Part shown: positions 35,591 to 44,847 of the stretch, piece after piece | Position numbering within the stretch: position 1 is the stretch's first letter | Layout of the letters: every line of letters begins with the position of its first letter | Assembly: GCF_003635165.1 (NCBI RefSeq) | Contig: NZ_ML058620.1 | Coordinates: 41,117 to 105,116, forward strand | DNA length: 64,000 nt | Origin: Burkholderia sp. Nafp2/4-1b | Lineage (GTDB): Bacteria; Pseudomonadota; Gammaproteobacteria; Burkholderiales; Burkholderiaceae | Reading direction: 5' to 3' | Made by a program: the position numbers and the translations under genes | The notes under the pieces: model-generated | What the model was told of the DNA's origin: nothing | What the model saw: the letters and a program-made list of their open reading frames with translations, nothing else | Database searches by the model: none

Positions 35591-37069
35591 ATGTTGCCCG
35601 GACACCCCGTTCTGTTCAAGTCGACGTGCTATGTCGACGGTCGCTGGATCCACAGCGACAGTGCCGCGACGGTCGCCGTCGTGAACCCCGCCGACCAGGC
35701 CGTGATCGGCCATGTACCGATGCTCGAGCGCGCGCAGATCGTCGGCGCCGTCGATGCCGCGCAGCGTGCGTTCGATACGTGGCGCTGGACGCCGCAGACG
35801 GTCCGCAGTGCCGCGCTCCTGCGCTGGCATGCGCTGATCCTGCGGCATCTCGACGATCTGGCCTCGCTGCTGTCGCTCGAGCAGGGCAAGCCGCTTGACG
35901 AATCGCGCGGCGAGATCCGCTATGCGGCCAGCTTCATCGAATGGTTCGCGAGCGAGGCGAAACGCGTCGCGGGCCGCACGATCCCGACGCATATCGACGG
36001 CGCGCATCTCGGCACGGTGATGGAGCCGGTCGGCGTCGCGGCGCTGATCACGCCGTGGAATTTCCCGGTCGCGATGATTACACGCAAGGCGGCCGCCGCG
36101 ATCGCAGTGGGCTGCAGCGTGGTCGTGAAGCCCGCACACGAGACGCCGTTCTCGGCGCTCGCGCTCGCGCAGCTCGCCGACGAGGCCGGCTTCCCGGCCG
36201 GCGTGTTCAACGTCGTGCTCGGCGAGCCGCAGATGGCGATGGAAACGCTGGTCGGCGATGCGCGCGTGCGTGCGGTGAGCTTTACCGGATCGACGCGTGT
36301 CGGGCGGCTCGTCACCGAAACCGCCGCTAAGGCAGGCATTCGCAAGATCGCGCTCGAACTGGGCGGCAACGCGCCATTCATCGTGACCGAGGACGCGGAC
36401 CTCGACCACGCGGTGCGGGTCGCCGTCGGCGCGAAATTCCAGACCTCCGGGCAGGACTGCTGCGCGGCGAACCGGATCTTCGTTTCGCGTCCGCTGTATG
36501 AAGCATTCGTCGGCCGCTACGCGAATGCGGTGCGCGAACTGAAGACGGGACCCGCGTTCGAGCCGGGCGTCGACGTCGGCCCGCTGATGCACCAGGCCGC
36601 GTTCGATGCGACGGCGGCACGTGTCGACGATGCACGTGCACGCGGTGCGCGCATCGTCGCCGGCGGCCGGCCGCACGCGCTCGGCGGCTGGTTCTACGAG
36701 CCGACCGTGATCGCGGATGCCGCACCGGGCATGCGCGTGTACGACGAGGAAAACTTCGCGCCGATTTCGGCGGTGTGCGCGTTCGACACGCTCGACGAGG
36801 TCGTGGAGAGAGCGAACGACACCGAGTACGGGCTCGCCGCGTATGTGTGCGCGACGCGCATCGACACCATCTTCCAGCTCGTGCGGCGGCTCGATTTCGC
36901 GATGGTGTCGGTCAACGGCGTGAAATTCACCGGTGCGCCGATCCCGTTCGGCGGGATGAAGGCCTCGGGCCTCGGGCGCGAAGGCGGCAGCGAAGGGTTC
37001 GAGCCGTTCACCGAAACCAAATATTTTTGCCTCGGCAATCTCGGCCTGCCCGTCGCGGCGTCGGCCTGA
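35591..37069 (+). CDS. doeC: Aldehyde dehydrogenase DoeC (aspartate-semialdehyde type)
   Basis: A 492-residue NAD(P)-dependent aldehyde dehydrogenase. N157 in ITPWNFP, E256 in LELGGNAPF and the nucleophile C290 in GQDCCAA are all present. It resembles succinate-semialdehyde dehydrogenases, but in this cluster the expected substrate is L-aspartate-4-semialdehyde formed by DoeD, giving aspartate. A GAGGAG site precedes the ATG. Confidence 0.9.
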   Translation: MLPGHPVLFKSTCYVDGRWIHSDSAATVAVVNPADQAVIGHVPMLERAQIVGAVDAAQRAFDTWRWTPQTVRSAALLRWHALILRHLDDLASLLSLEQGKPLDESRGEIRYAASFIEWFASEAKRVAGRTIPTHIDGAHLGTVMEPVGVAALITPWNFPVAMITRKAAAAIAVGCSVVVKPAHETPFSALALAQLADEAGFPAGVFNVVLGEPQMAMETLVGDARVRAVSFTGSTRVGRLVTETAAKAGIRKIALELGGNAPFIVTEDADLDHAVRVAVGAKFQTSGQDCCAANRIFVSRPLYEAFVGRYANAVRELKTGPAFEPGVDVGPLMHQAAFDATAARVDDARARGARIVAGGRPHALGGWFYEPTVIADAAPGMRVYDEENFAPISAVCAFDTLDEVVERANDTEYGLAAYVCATRIDTIFQLVRRLDFAMVSVNGVKFTGAPIPFGGMKASGLGREGGSEGFEPFTETKYFCLGNLGLPVAASA

Positions 37070-37088
37070 CTCATTCACAGGAGCCATC

Positions 37089-38483
37089 ATGAAACAATCG
37101 ATCGACGCACTGCTGCGCGAGGACCGCGCCCACTTCATGCACCCGTCGACGCACGCGTACGACCACGAGACCGGCGCGCTGCCGGGCAAGATCGTGCGCG
37201 GCGCCGAAGGCATCCGCATCGAGGATCACCAGGGCAAGCGCTATATCGACGCGTTCGCTGGCCTCTACTGCGTGAACATCGGCTACGGCCGCACCGAAGT
37301 GGCCGACGCGATGTACGAGCAGGCGAAGCAGCTCGCGTATTACCACACGTATGTCGGCCACTCGTCGGATGCGATCATCGAGCTGTCGTCGCGCATCATC
37401 GACTGGGCGCCGGCCGGGATGAAGAAGGTCTACTACGGGATGTCGGGTTCCGACGCGAACGAGACGCAGGTCAAGATCGTCTGGTACTACAACAACGTGC
37501 TCGGCCGCCCGAACAAGAAGAAGATCATCTCGCGCGAGCGCGGCTATCACGGCTCGGGCGTCGTGACGGGCAGCCTCACGGGCCTGCCGAGCTTCCATCA
37601 GCATTTCGACCTGCCGATCGATCGCGTGAAGCACACGGTGTGTCCGCACTGGTATCGCAAGGCGCCGGTCGGCATGAGCGAAGCGCAGTTCGTCGCGTAT
37701 TGCGTCGACGAACTCGAGAAGCTGATCGCGCGCGAAGGCGCCGACACGATCGCGGCCTTCATCGCGGAACCGGTGATGGGCACGGGCGGCATCATCGAGC
37801 CGCCGGTCGGTTACTGGCCCGCGATCCAGGCCGTGCTGCGCAAGCACGACATCCTGCTGATCTCCGATGAAGTCGTGTGCGGGTTCGGGCGTCTCGGCTC
37901 GAAGATGGGTGCGCAGCACTTCGGCATCCAGCCCGACCTGATCACGGTCGCGAAGGGGCTGACGAGTGCGTATGCGCCGCTGTCGGGCGTGATCGTCGGC
38001 GAGAAGGTGTGGGACGTGATCGCGCGCGGCTCGCAGGAGCACGGGCCGATGGGGCACGGCTGGACGTATTCGGGTCACCCGGTGTGCGCGGCCGCGGCGC
38101 TCGCGAACCTCGCGATCCTCGAGCGCGAGAACCTCGTCGGCAATGCGGCCGAGGTGGGCGCGTATTTCGGCGCGAAGCTGTGTGATGCATTCGGCGCGCA
38201 TCCGCTCGTCGGCGAGGTGCGCAGCGTCGGGATGCTGGCCGCACTCGAATTCATGGCCGACAAGGATGCGCGCACGCCGTTCGACCCGGCGCTGAAGATC
38301 GGCGCGCAGGTGTCGGCCGCGGCGCTGCAGCGCGGCGTGATCGCGCGCGCGATGCCGCATGGCGACATTCTGGGTTTCGCGCCGCCGCTCGTGATGACGC
38401 GTGAAGAGGCGGACGAGATTGTCGGGATCGTGAAGGAAGCGGTGGACGAGGTCGCGGAGCGGAATCTTTCGAGCGTCGCCTGA
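37089..38483 (+). CDS. doeD: Diaminobutyrate aminotransferase DoeD
   Basis: A 464-residue class III (omega) aminotransferase. The motif YHGSGVVTGSLTG holds the PLP stacking region, DEVVCGFGRLG carries the PLP aspartate, and LITVAKGLTSAYAPLSG the Schiff-base lysine. It converts 2,4-diaminobutyrate to aspartate semialdehyde for DoeC. It is the last gene of the cluster and a hairpin follows. Confidence 0.9.
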   Translation: MKQSIDALLREDRAHFMHPSTHAYDHETGALPGKIVRGAEGIRIEDHQGKRYIDAFAGLYCVNIGYGRTEVADAMYEQAKQLAYYHTYVGHSSDAIIELSSRIIDWAPAGMKKVYYGMSGSDANETQVKIVWYYNNVLGRPNKKKIISRERGYHGSGVVTGSLTGLPSFHQHFDLPIDRVKHTVCPHWYRKAPVGMSEAQFVAYCVDELEKLIAREGADTIAAFIAEPVMGTGGIIEPPVGYWPAIQAVLRKHDILLISDEVVCGFGRLGSKMGAQHFGIQPDLITVAKGLTSAYAPLSGVIVGEKVWDVIARGSQEHGPMGHGWTYSGHPVCAAAALANLAILERENLVGNAAEVGAYFGAKLCDAFGAHPLVGEVRSVGMLAALEFMADKDARTPFDPALKIGAQVSAAALQRGVIARAMPHGDILGFAPPLVMTREEADEIVGIVKEAVDEVAERNLSSVA

Positions 38484-38524
38484 GTTTCGTCCGGTTCTGA
38501 TGCGCGCGCAGGCGCGTGACGTGA

Positions 38525-38559
38525 CGCCGTCGCACGGGAGTGCGGCGGCGTATCGTTTT
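38525..38559 (+). terminator. Probable terminator of the ectoine operon
   Basis: CGCCGTCGCAC and GTGCGGCGGCG form an imperfect stem with a four-base loop, followed by a short T-rich stretch (CGTTTTG). Confidence 0.5.
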
Positions 38560-38631
38560 GGGTGTCAATCTACTGACGAGCGGGTTTCGTACAGAAGAAT
38601 GGCCAAACGCTATCCGGGTGGCACGCTTCGT

Positions 38632-39870
38632 TCAGACCACTATGTCGCGATCGATCTCGCGAATGGCTACCTTACCGAGCATCGCCATGTTTCGGTCGAC
38701 TTCGTCCCTGAGAAGGCCGATCGCATGTCTGACGCCCGTCACGCCGCCCACCGCGGCCGCATACATGAACGGGCGGCCTACGAATACAAACTGCGCACCG
38801 AGCGCGAGTGCCTTCAGAACATCCCCCCCTCGCCGGATGCCGCTGTCCATCATCACAACGGTCTTGCCGCCCACGGCATCGCAAATCCGCGGCAACACGG
38901 CAAGCGGTTCGGCCGCCCCGTCCAGTTGGCGCCCGCCATGATTCGACACGATGATCCCGTCCGCGCCAATCGCGACTGCCCGCAGCGCATCGTCTGCGTG
39001 AAGGATGCCTTTGATGACCAGATTTCCGCTCCAACAGTGACGAATTCTTGCAATGTCCGACCATGACAGGTGATCGCGTCCAGTGGTGTCACGTATCGCC
39101 GAAGCGGACAGCATTGGCGCCCCTCGTGTCGCGAACGAGTTCTCGAAGTGAGGCATGCCGTGATTGATCAGCGTCCGGGCGAATGTGCCGAGCAGCCAGC
39201 GCGGGCGGGTGATGCCGTCCATCGCGAGACGCAGCGACGGACGCAACGGCAGCGAGAAGCCCGTTCGCACGTTGTTTTCGCGGTTCGCCCAAACGGGAAT
39301 GTCGACGGTGAGGACGAGCGTCGAGAAGCCAGCGGCTTTGACGCGCTCGATCAGGGCATCGCGGTGAGCAGCGTCGCCGGGCAGGTAAGCCTGGAACCAG
39401 GTACCCGGTGCCTCGGCATGAACCGTCTCCATCGGAATGAGCGACGAGCCGCTCATGATTGCAGGGATATTCTCATCCCTGGCGGCCGCGGCCAGCGCGA
39501 CATCGCCTCGATATGCCGAAATGGCACTGATGCCGACGGGTGCGATTCCGAACGGGGAAGAGTAGGTGTGGTTGAAGATCGTCGTCTGCTGCGACCGGCG
39601 AGACACGTCGACAAGCACCCTCGTGCGGAACTTCAAGCGTTCGAACGCTGCCCGATTCGCCGCGATCGACATACCGTCCTCCGCCGCGCCGGCAATATAG
39701 CCGAAGAGCGGACGCGGCAGAACGCGCCGTGCCGCTCCCTCGAAGTCCGCGAGCGAGAGAATCTGGCGCAGGCGTCGGGGGAGATGCTGTTTAACCTCGT
39801 ATGCCGCCTGTCCAATCCGCTCGACGCGCGTCGTCTCCTGCACGGTCATGTGCTCCGCGTAGTCTTTCAT
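38632..39870 (-). CDS. FMN-dependent alpha-hydroxyacid dehydrogenase (LldD type)
   Basis: A 412-residue flavoprotein of the lactate/glycolate/mandelate dehydrogenase family. FGYIAGAAEDG holds the first active-site tyrosine, WFQAYLPGD the second, and SNHGGRQLDGA the catalytic His-Arg pair. DSGIRRGGDVLKALALGA binds the FMN phosphate. It lies downstream of a glutarate hydroxylase gene in the same orientation (91-base gap). I infer it oxidises L-2-hydroxyglutarate to 2-oxoglutarate, replacing the LhgO that normally follows glaH/csiD. Lactate or mandelate remains possible. Confidence 0.85.
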   Translation of the reverse strand: MKDYAEHMTVQETTRVERIGQAAYEVKQHLPRRLRQILSLADFEGAARRVLPRPLFGYIAGAAEDGMSIAANRAAFERLKFRTRVLVDVSRRSQQTTIFNHTYSSPFGIAPVGISAISAYRGDVALAAAARDENIPAIMSGSSLIPMETVHAEAPGTWFQAYLPGDAAHRDALIERVKAAGFSTLVLTVDIPVWANRENNVRTGFSLPLRPSLRLAMDGITRPRWLLGTFARTLINHGMPHFENSFATRGAPMLSASAIRDTTGRDHLSWSDIARIRHCWSGNLVIKGILHADDALRAVAIGADGIIVSNHGGRQLDGAAEPLAVLPRICDAVGGKTVVMMDSGIRRGGDVLKALALGAQFVFVGRPFMYAAAVGGVTGVRHAIGLLRDEVDRNMAMLGKVAIREIDRDIVV

Positions 39871-39961
39871 TTCATCGCCTCACTGTGTTGCATCCAGATC
39901 GCTGCGCCAGCTTTCCGCGGCCGTTGTACCGGACACCGCCGGAGAGCCGACGCCGGCGACA

Positions 39962-40894
39962 TCAATACGCAAACGAGCCCCGCTGACGCATCAACTCTCG
40001 GAACAGCGCGTCGTTCGGCTGAAATGGCGCTCGCCCGTGGAGGTAGAAATAGTTGTTCAGCACCACCAGACCGCCCACCGGCAAAGACACTTCCTTCGTG
40101 CCGGCCGACGCTTCCATCGACTGCGAGAGTGCACGGAGAAACGCTGCTTCTTCGCGGTTGGACGGCTGAACGAACTGGTCGATGAACGAGATCGACAGGC
40201 CGAATTCGCTCTGAAAAAACAGCGGCCGTTCGATCTGTTCGGTGACGTTCTTGGAGGTGGATCCCTTGTAAAGGAACGGCCGGGTTCCGAGCTTGTGATT
40301 GACGAAGCGATCGCGCTCGTCCCAGTCGTCGATGTGCAGAAACCGCGATTCGCCGCCGACCGCGTTTCGTTCGGCGAATTTCATCATCAACAGCCAGTCC
40401 GTTGCATCGCTCACGTACGTACCGTCGGTGTGCATCGTGAACAGCCGGTACGCCTGACGAAGATACGAGTCGCTGGTGTCGGTGTGCTTGACCACGAAGC
40501 GGGCGTAATACGTTCCCGACATCGCATCGTGATTGCTCGGGCCAAGGATATGACCGATGGCCGTACCGAACTTCACGAAGTCGGAAGACTCTTGCGAAAG
40601 GTCCTCGAGGCCGATGGTGAAGCCTCCGTGCCGACGGTCCTTGACCAGTTCGACGAGCATTTCAGCAAAGTCGTTGCCGAGACGTTCGACCAGCAGATCG
40701 GCAAGATGATGGCGCATGAACGGGACGTATTCGAGATTCTGAACGTCGATATTTCGCGCGTCCGCCAGGAACCCCGCGAGCGCGTCGGGGGTAACGGTCA
40801 CGTGCATGATGCGGTGATGGGTGGGATGCGCAGAGAGGCGGTAAAGCGGCTGCCGGCGCGTGACGGATTCGGGGGTGGCGATCAGGGTGTCCAT
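39962..40894 (-). CDS. glaH: Glutarate 2-hydroxylase (GlaH/CsiD)
   Basis: A 310-residue Fe(II)/2-oxoglutarate dioxygenase. The long collinear match to E. coli GlaH includes NHDAMSGTYYARFVVKHTD, DSYLRQ and RRELMRQRG-like FRELMRQRGSFAY. Iron ligands are H155 and D157 in MHTDGTYV and H286 in LHGRAPF. GlaH turns glutarate, the end product of lysine cadaverine/5-aminovalerate breakdown, into L-2-hydroxyglutarate. AGGAGG five bases before the ATG fixes the start. It is divergent from a LysR gene rather than the usual GntR-type GlaR/CsiR. Confidence 0.9.
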   Translation of the reverse strand: MDTLIATPESVTRRQPLYRLSAHPTHHRIMHVTVTPDALAGFLADARNIDVQNLEYVPFMRHHLADLLVERLGNDFAEMLVELVKDRRHGGFTIGLEDLSQESSDFVKFGTAIGHILGPSNHDAMSGTYYARFVVKHTDTSDSYLRQAYRLFTMHTDGTYVSDATDWLLMMKFAERNAVGGESRFLHIDDWDERDRFVNHKLGTRPFLYKGSTSKNVTEQIERPLFFQSEFGLSISFIDQFVQPSNREEAAFLRALSQSMEASAGTKEVSLPVGGLVVLNNYFYLHGRAPFQPNDALFRELMRQRGSFAY

Positions 40895-40988
40895 GTTGTC
40901 CTCCTGTTGTTCACGCCTCTATTGAATGCCTCTTCTTTGATATCATCCAGAAGCAATACTTGAATGTTTAGTCGCTTTTGGAGATTAA

Positions 40989-41897
40989 ATGATCGACGCC
41001 CGTCAGCTGCGGTACTTCGTTGCCGTCGTGGAGGACCTCCACTTTGCCAGGGCGGCGGATCGCCTGAATGTCGCGCAATCGGCGCTCAGTGCCCAGATTC
41101 AACGCCTCGAGCAGGAGATCGGCGTTCGCCTCCTGAACCGGAACAAGCGACAGCCCGTTACGCTGACCGATGCGGGGCGTTTGTTCCACGCCGAAGCGAT
41201 AGCCGCATTGCGGCATTTCGAGCGTGCGGATCAGGTCGGCCGACTGGCGGCCAGAGGCCTTGCCGGGGTTGTCCGGATCGGATCGGTAACGTCCGGCGTG
41301 ACTAGCGGCGTGCTGTCCAGAATGCTGCGCCAGTTTCGGATCACGCACGGCGACGTCCGAATCGAGGTCGTGGCGATGGAGACCCCGCGTCAGTTCGAAG
41401 CGCTCGCCAGCGGCGAGATCGACGTGGGTATCGTGAGACCCTGGCGCCAGCATCCGGCAGGCATCGTGGCGACAATTGTGCAGACCGAACGTCTTTTGGT
41501 CGCGATGGCCGAAGACCACGCACTGGCGGCGAACGCGCACGTGTCGGTCAGCGACCTGAAAGATCAGCATTTCATTGCCCCGCACTTCGACGATGACGAC
41601 GGCGGATTCAGCGAGGTACTGACCGCGCTGGGCGTAGCGGGGGGCTTCGTTCCCTTTCTGGAGCATCGCGTTCACGATTTCATCGCCGCGATCAGTCTTG
41701 CATCGGCTCGCTACGGCGTGGTCGTCGTTCCGGAATCGATGCGCAACTTCACACAGCCGGGGATTTGCTATCGGCCGATCGCGGATTTCGAGTATCCATG
41801 CCATCTCGCGATGGCAAGCAGGAAGCGGGAGCTCTCACCCGCGGTTCGCGCATTCGTGAAGGAATCCCTCGCGTTGTTCACGGTTAGTCAGGCTTGA
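40989..41897 (+). CDS. LysR-family regulator, divergent from glaH
   Basis: A 302-residue LysR protein (MIDARQLRYFVAVVEDLHFARAADRLNVAQSALSAQIQRLE) of the CbbR/CatR-like group. Its effector domain contains VVAMETPRQFEALASGEIDVGIVRP. It shares a 94-base intergenic region with glaH and probably activates glaH and the hydroxyacid dehydrogenase in response to glutarate or a related acid. Confidence 0.9.
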   Translation: MIDARQLRYFVAVVEDLHFARAADRLNVAQSALSAQIQRLEQEIGVRLLNRNKRQPVTLTDAGRLFHAEAIAALRHFERADQVGRLAARGLAGVVRIGSVTSGVTSGVLSRMLRQFRITHGDVRIEVVAMETPRQFEALASGEIDVGIVRPWRQHPAGIVATIVQTERLLVAMAEDHALAANAHVSVSDLKDQHFIAPHFDDDDGGFSEVLTALGVAGGFVPFLEHRVHDFIAAISLASARYGVVVVPESMRNFTQPGICYRPIADFEYPCHLAMASRKRELSPAVRAFVKESLALFTVSQA

Positions 41898-42006
41898 CCT
41901 CGACACCGCACCGCGCCACACGTCCCCAACTGGCAATCATGTGCGAGTCCTTTGGAATGTTTTGCTAGTGGATTGATCGCTTGAGGCCGCCAGCGTCGAC
42001 TGGCGT

Positions 42007-42630
42007 TCATGCCGGCAGTGCCGTGAGCAATTCGGCCGTCGTGACGATCGAGTGGGCGAACGTGGGGCCGTTTAGTTCGTGGGCGGCTCGCATCATTTCC
42101 GGCGAGAAGGCGGCAGTCGCGTCGCGCACGAGCGTCACGTGATAGCCGAGCTCCATTGCGAATCGTGCGGTCGATTCGATGCAGGTGTTGGCGAGGAGGC
42201 CAACCGTAATGACGTGTGAAATCTTGTGTTGCTTGAGCTGGAAATCGAGGTCCGTGTTGGCGAAACCGCTTTGCGCCCAATGCTCGTTGATGACGACGTC
42301 GTTTCCCTGCGGAACAAAATCGGGGTGCCAGTCGCCGCCCCATGTCCCCTTTGCGAAAGACTGGCGCTTCTGGACGATCAGTTGCGTCGGGTTAGGATGA
42401 TCCCAGTCTTCGTAATCGCCCGGCTGCCAGCGACGATGCGGCACATAGAACACCTGGATGCCGGCTTTGCGTGCGGCGCCCACCGCTGCGCGCAGGTTCT
42501 CCAGGAGCCGAACGTCGTTGGCGACTGCCTCGATCATCGGAAAGATCTTGCCGCCATGCGACAGGAAGTCGTTGTACGGGTCGACCAGCAAAAGGCCAGT
42601 GTGTTCGGCGTGATAGACGGGGTCCGACAT
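42007..42630 (-). CDS. Isochorismatase-family cysteine hydrolase, copy 1
   Basis: A 207-residue isochorismatase-fold hydrolase: LLLVDPYNDFL carries the aspartate and GLLANTCIESTARFAMELGYHV the nucleophile cysteine. The position expected for the catalytic lysine (VVINEHW) has no obvious Lys. The substrate is unknown; the fold serves amidases of small amides as well as isochorismatases. It is closely similar to the gene at 44848 and shares palindromic sites with it and with the HxlR gene. Confidence 0.88.
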   Translation of the reverse strand: MSDPVYHAEHTGLLLVDPYNDFLSHGGKIFPMIEAVANDVRLLENLRAAVGAARKAGIQVFYVPHRRWQPGDYEDWDHPNPTQLIVQKRQSFAKGTWGGDWHPDFVPQGNDVVINEHWAQSGFANTDLDFQLKQHKISHVITVGLLANTCIESTARFAMELGYHVTLVRDATAAFSPEMMRAAHELNGPTFAHSIVTTAELLTALPA

Positions 42631-42735
42631 GATGTTCTCCGGGAAGCGATTTGGGGCGGGCATTGAATGCAGGGCCCCGCAGTGCGGAATTTCTGCGCGG
42701 CGTCCGACGCTCGCATGCCTCACGAACGAAGTATA

Positions 42736-42752
42736 TATATGAATTTCATAGT
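42736..42752. promoter_or_regulatory. HxlR-type operator, site 1
   Basis: TATATGAATTTCATAGT, read in reverse, is ACTATGAAATTCATATA. It is one of four copies of an ACTATGAAA-N-TCATAGT-like palindrome upstream of the isochorismatase and HxlR genes. Confidence 0.65.
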
Positions 42753-42847
42753 TTCAACTCGGGTATCAATGCCATGCCTCGGTTATGGATATTCAGCGCG
42801 ACTTTTGCCCCGGATATGGGGGCCGTCGCCGCAGAAAAATCCGTGAT

Positions 42848-42864
42848 ACTATGAAAAACGTAGT
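42848..42864. promoter_or_regulatory. HxlR-type operator, site 2
   Basis: ACTATGAAAAACGTAGT lies 112 bases from site 1 and 26 bases upstream of the chosen hxlR start, as expected for autoregulation. Confidence 0.65.
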
Positions 42865-42889
42865 TGCATTGAACGTGGCTGGAGGCGAC

Positions 42890-43402
42890 ATGAGACGCAG
42901 GGAGAAGGGAGTGACCACGGTGTGTCCGGTGGCGCGATCGACCGAAGTTGTCGGTGACAAATGGACGACGCTCGTGCTGCGCGAACTGTACATGGGCGCA
43001 ACGCGATTCGAGGAAATCCAGATTCAGACCGAGGCGACGCCCCAGATGCTGGCAACGCGCCTGAAGTCGCTCGAAGCGGACGGGATGGTCGAGCGACATG
43101 CGTATCAGGAAAGGCCGCTGCGCTACGAGTACCGTCTAACGGAGAAAGGCCGGGCGTACTACCCGGTGATCCAGGCGCTACGCACCTGGGGCGAGACCTG
43201 GTGCAAGAGCAAAGGCGAGGAGGTTGCCGTGCGGTTTACGCATCGTGCGTGCGGGCACGAAGTCGGCCTCGACTATATCTGCCCGTCGTGTGGCGAGTAT
43301 GTGGAGCGCCGCGACCTCGATGCAACCTTGAGTGCAACGTTCGCTAAAGAGCGCGAGAAACGGCGTGACGCATATCGGGCCGCGAAGGCCCGATCTGATT
43401 GA
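42890..43402 (+). CDS. HxlR-family regulator
   Basis: A 170-residue HxlR winged-helix protein. CPVARSTEVVGDKWTTLVLRELYMGATRFEEI begins the domain, and LATRLKSLEADGMVERHAYQERPLRYEYRLTEKG contains recognition helix and wing. A C-terminal extension carries CGHEVGLDYICPSCGEYV, a possible four-cysteine zinc ribbon found in a subset of HxlR proteins. An upstream in-frame ATG at 42851 overlaps the operator; the GGAGG at 42881 selects 42890. Confidence 0.9.
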   Translation: MRRREKGVTTVCPVARSTEVVGDKWTTLVLRELYMGATRFEEIQIQTEATPQMLATRLKSLEADGMVERHAYQERPLRYEYRLTEKGRAYYPVIQALRTWGETWCKSKGEEVAVRFTHRACGHEVGLDYICPSCGEYVERRDLDATLSATFAKEREKRRDAYRAAKARSD

Positions 43403-43521
43403 TTGAGGTGGCGCGCGGCGGGCTATCGTCCAGGCTGCGCACTGTTCGAGGAAATCGTCAGGGAACGTCTCCGGGCATGAGGTCTTGCTCGCGCATATTG
43501 ACGCTGCGAGTCGAGATCGCG

Positions 43522-44703
43522 TCACGCGGTTTCGTCGCGAGCCGTGCTTTGAAGGTCATTTGATTCTGCTGAAGCATTGACGACAACGGCGGCGAGCGAG
43601 AGCGAGGCTCCGATCGCGGCGAGGCCGAGCCAGGCAGCCCGCAGGGCTCCCGCGCCGCCGAGTGCCGCACCGAATGCGCCGCCAAGAAAGTACGAAACCA
43701 TGTACACGGTATTCAGGCGGCTGCGGGCTTCGGGGCGCAGCGCATAGATCCGCGCCTGGTTGGCAATGAAGCTGGCACGATTGCCCAGATCCAGCAATAT
43801 CATCCCGACGATCAACCCTGTCAGGCTGCGTCCGCCCGCTGCGATAAACGCGAACGCGATGGAAACCGTGAGCGCACCCGCGGTCGCGACACGGCGCGCG
43901 CCGATGCGGTCGACGGCGGTACCCACTTGTGCCGAGACTGACAGACCGACAAGCCCGATTAGTCCAAATGCGCCGATCGTGGCGGGACCGTAGTGGTAGG
44001 GCGATCGTGCGAGCAGCACCGCGAGCGTTGCCCAGAGCGCGCTGAAGGCGGCGAATACAAGAAACCCCAGCGTCGCGGAGAGGCGAAGCAGCCGCTCCTG
44101 GCGGACGAGGCCAGCGAGCGAGTGCATCAACTCGCGATAGCGGATCGCCGCGAGTGAGTTCGACACAGGCAGTTCCCTGATGACCAATAGAAGTCCGATG
44201 TCGATGGCGGAAGCGATCACGAATATCGAGCGCCAGCCCCAAAGCGCGCCTACGCCGCCGCTCAGCGTGCGTGCCAGCAGGACACCGGAGGAGAGCCCGC
44301 CCAGCAGGGAACCGACCACGCGTCCGCGCGTCTCGGGCGTCGCCATGCCCGACACCGCGGGGATGATGATTTGCGCCGAAATCGACGTCATGCCAACCAG
44401 GAAGCTGCATTGCGCGAGCGCGAAGAAGGAGGGTGCCGCTGCGCAGGCGACCAGCGCCACCGCGTTCGCGACAATCGCTCGCGACGCCAGTTTGCGTGGC
44501 TGGATACCGTCGGCGAGCGGGACAAAGAGCAGCAGGCCCATCGCATAGCCAAGCTGGGTGAGCGTGGCAATGAGGCTTCCACGCGCCGACGGCACACCAA
44601 ATGTCGATGCGATTTGCGGCAGCAGCGGCTGGTGGTAGTAGATGGGCGAGACCGCGAGCGCGCAGCAAAGAGCCATCAGAAACACCTGGCGCGGGGAGAT
44701 CAT
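43522..44703 (-). CDS. MFS transporter
   Basis: A 393-residue inner-membrane transporter with twelve hydrophobic segments, starting SPRQVFLMALCCALAVSPIYYHQPLLPQIASTF. The loop DGIQPRKLASRAI is in the A-motif position, and ATPETRGRVVGSLLGGL follows in the fifth segment. It resembles the YgaY/YwoG-type MFS exporters. It lies between the two isochorismatase copies and probably moves their substrate or an inducer. Confidence 0.88.
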   Translation of the reverse strand: MISPRQVFLMALCCALAVSPIYYHQPLLPQIASTFGVPSARGSLIATLTQLGYAMGLLLFVPLADGIQPRKLASRAIVANAVALVACAAAPSFFALAQCSFLVGMTSISAQIIIPAVSGMATPETRGRVVGSLLGGLSSGVLLARTLSGGVGALWGWRSIFVIASAIDIGLLLVIRELPVSNSLAAIRYRELMHSLAGLVRQERLLRLSATLGFLVFAAFSALWATLAVLLARSPYHYGPATIGAFGLIGLVGLSVSAQVGTAVDRIGARRVATAGALTVSIAFAFIAAGGRSLTGLIVGMILLDLGNRASFIANQARIYALRPEARSRLNTVYMVSYFLGGAFGAALGGAGALRAAWLGLAAIGASLSLAAVVVNASAESNDLQSTARDETA

Positions 44704-44847
44704 GGTGCCTTTGCTACGGTAAGAGGGCGGACTTGCGCAGGATTGCGCGGGATTGGCGGCATCGTAGGAGTCCAGAAGGACTGGCGGGCATCGATCGTGA
44801 AGGCGATACCAGCCATGCAGGCGAACGACCTACAGGGCAACGCGTGC

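Noticed and set aside
42136..42145. TCACGTGATA resembling a parS core
   Set aside because: Only the central eight bases fit, the GTTG/CAAC flanks are absent, and it is inside a coding region.
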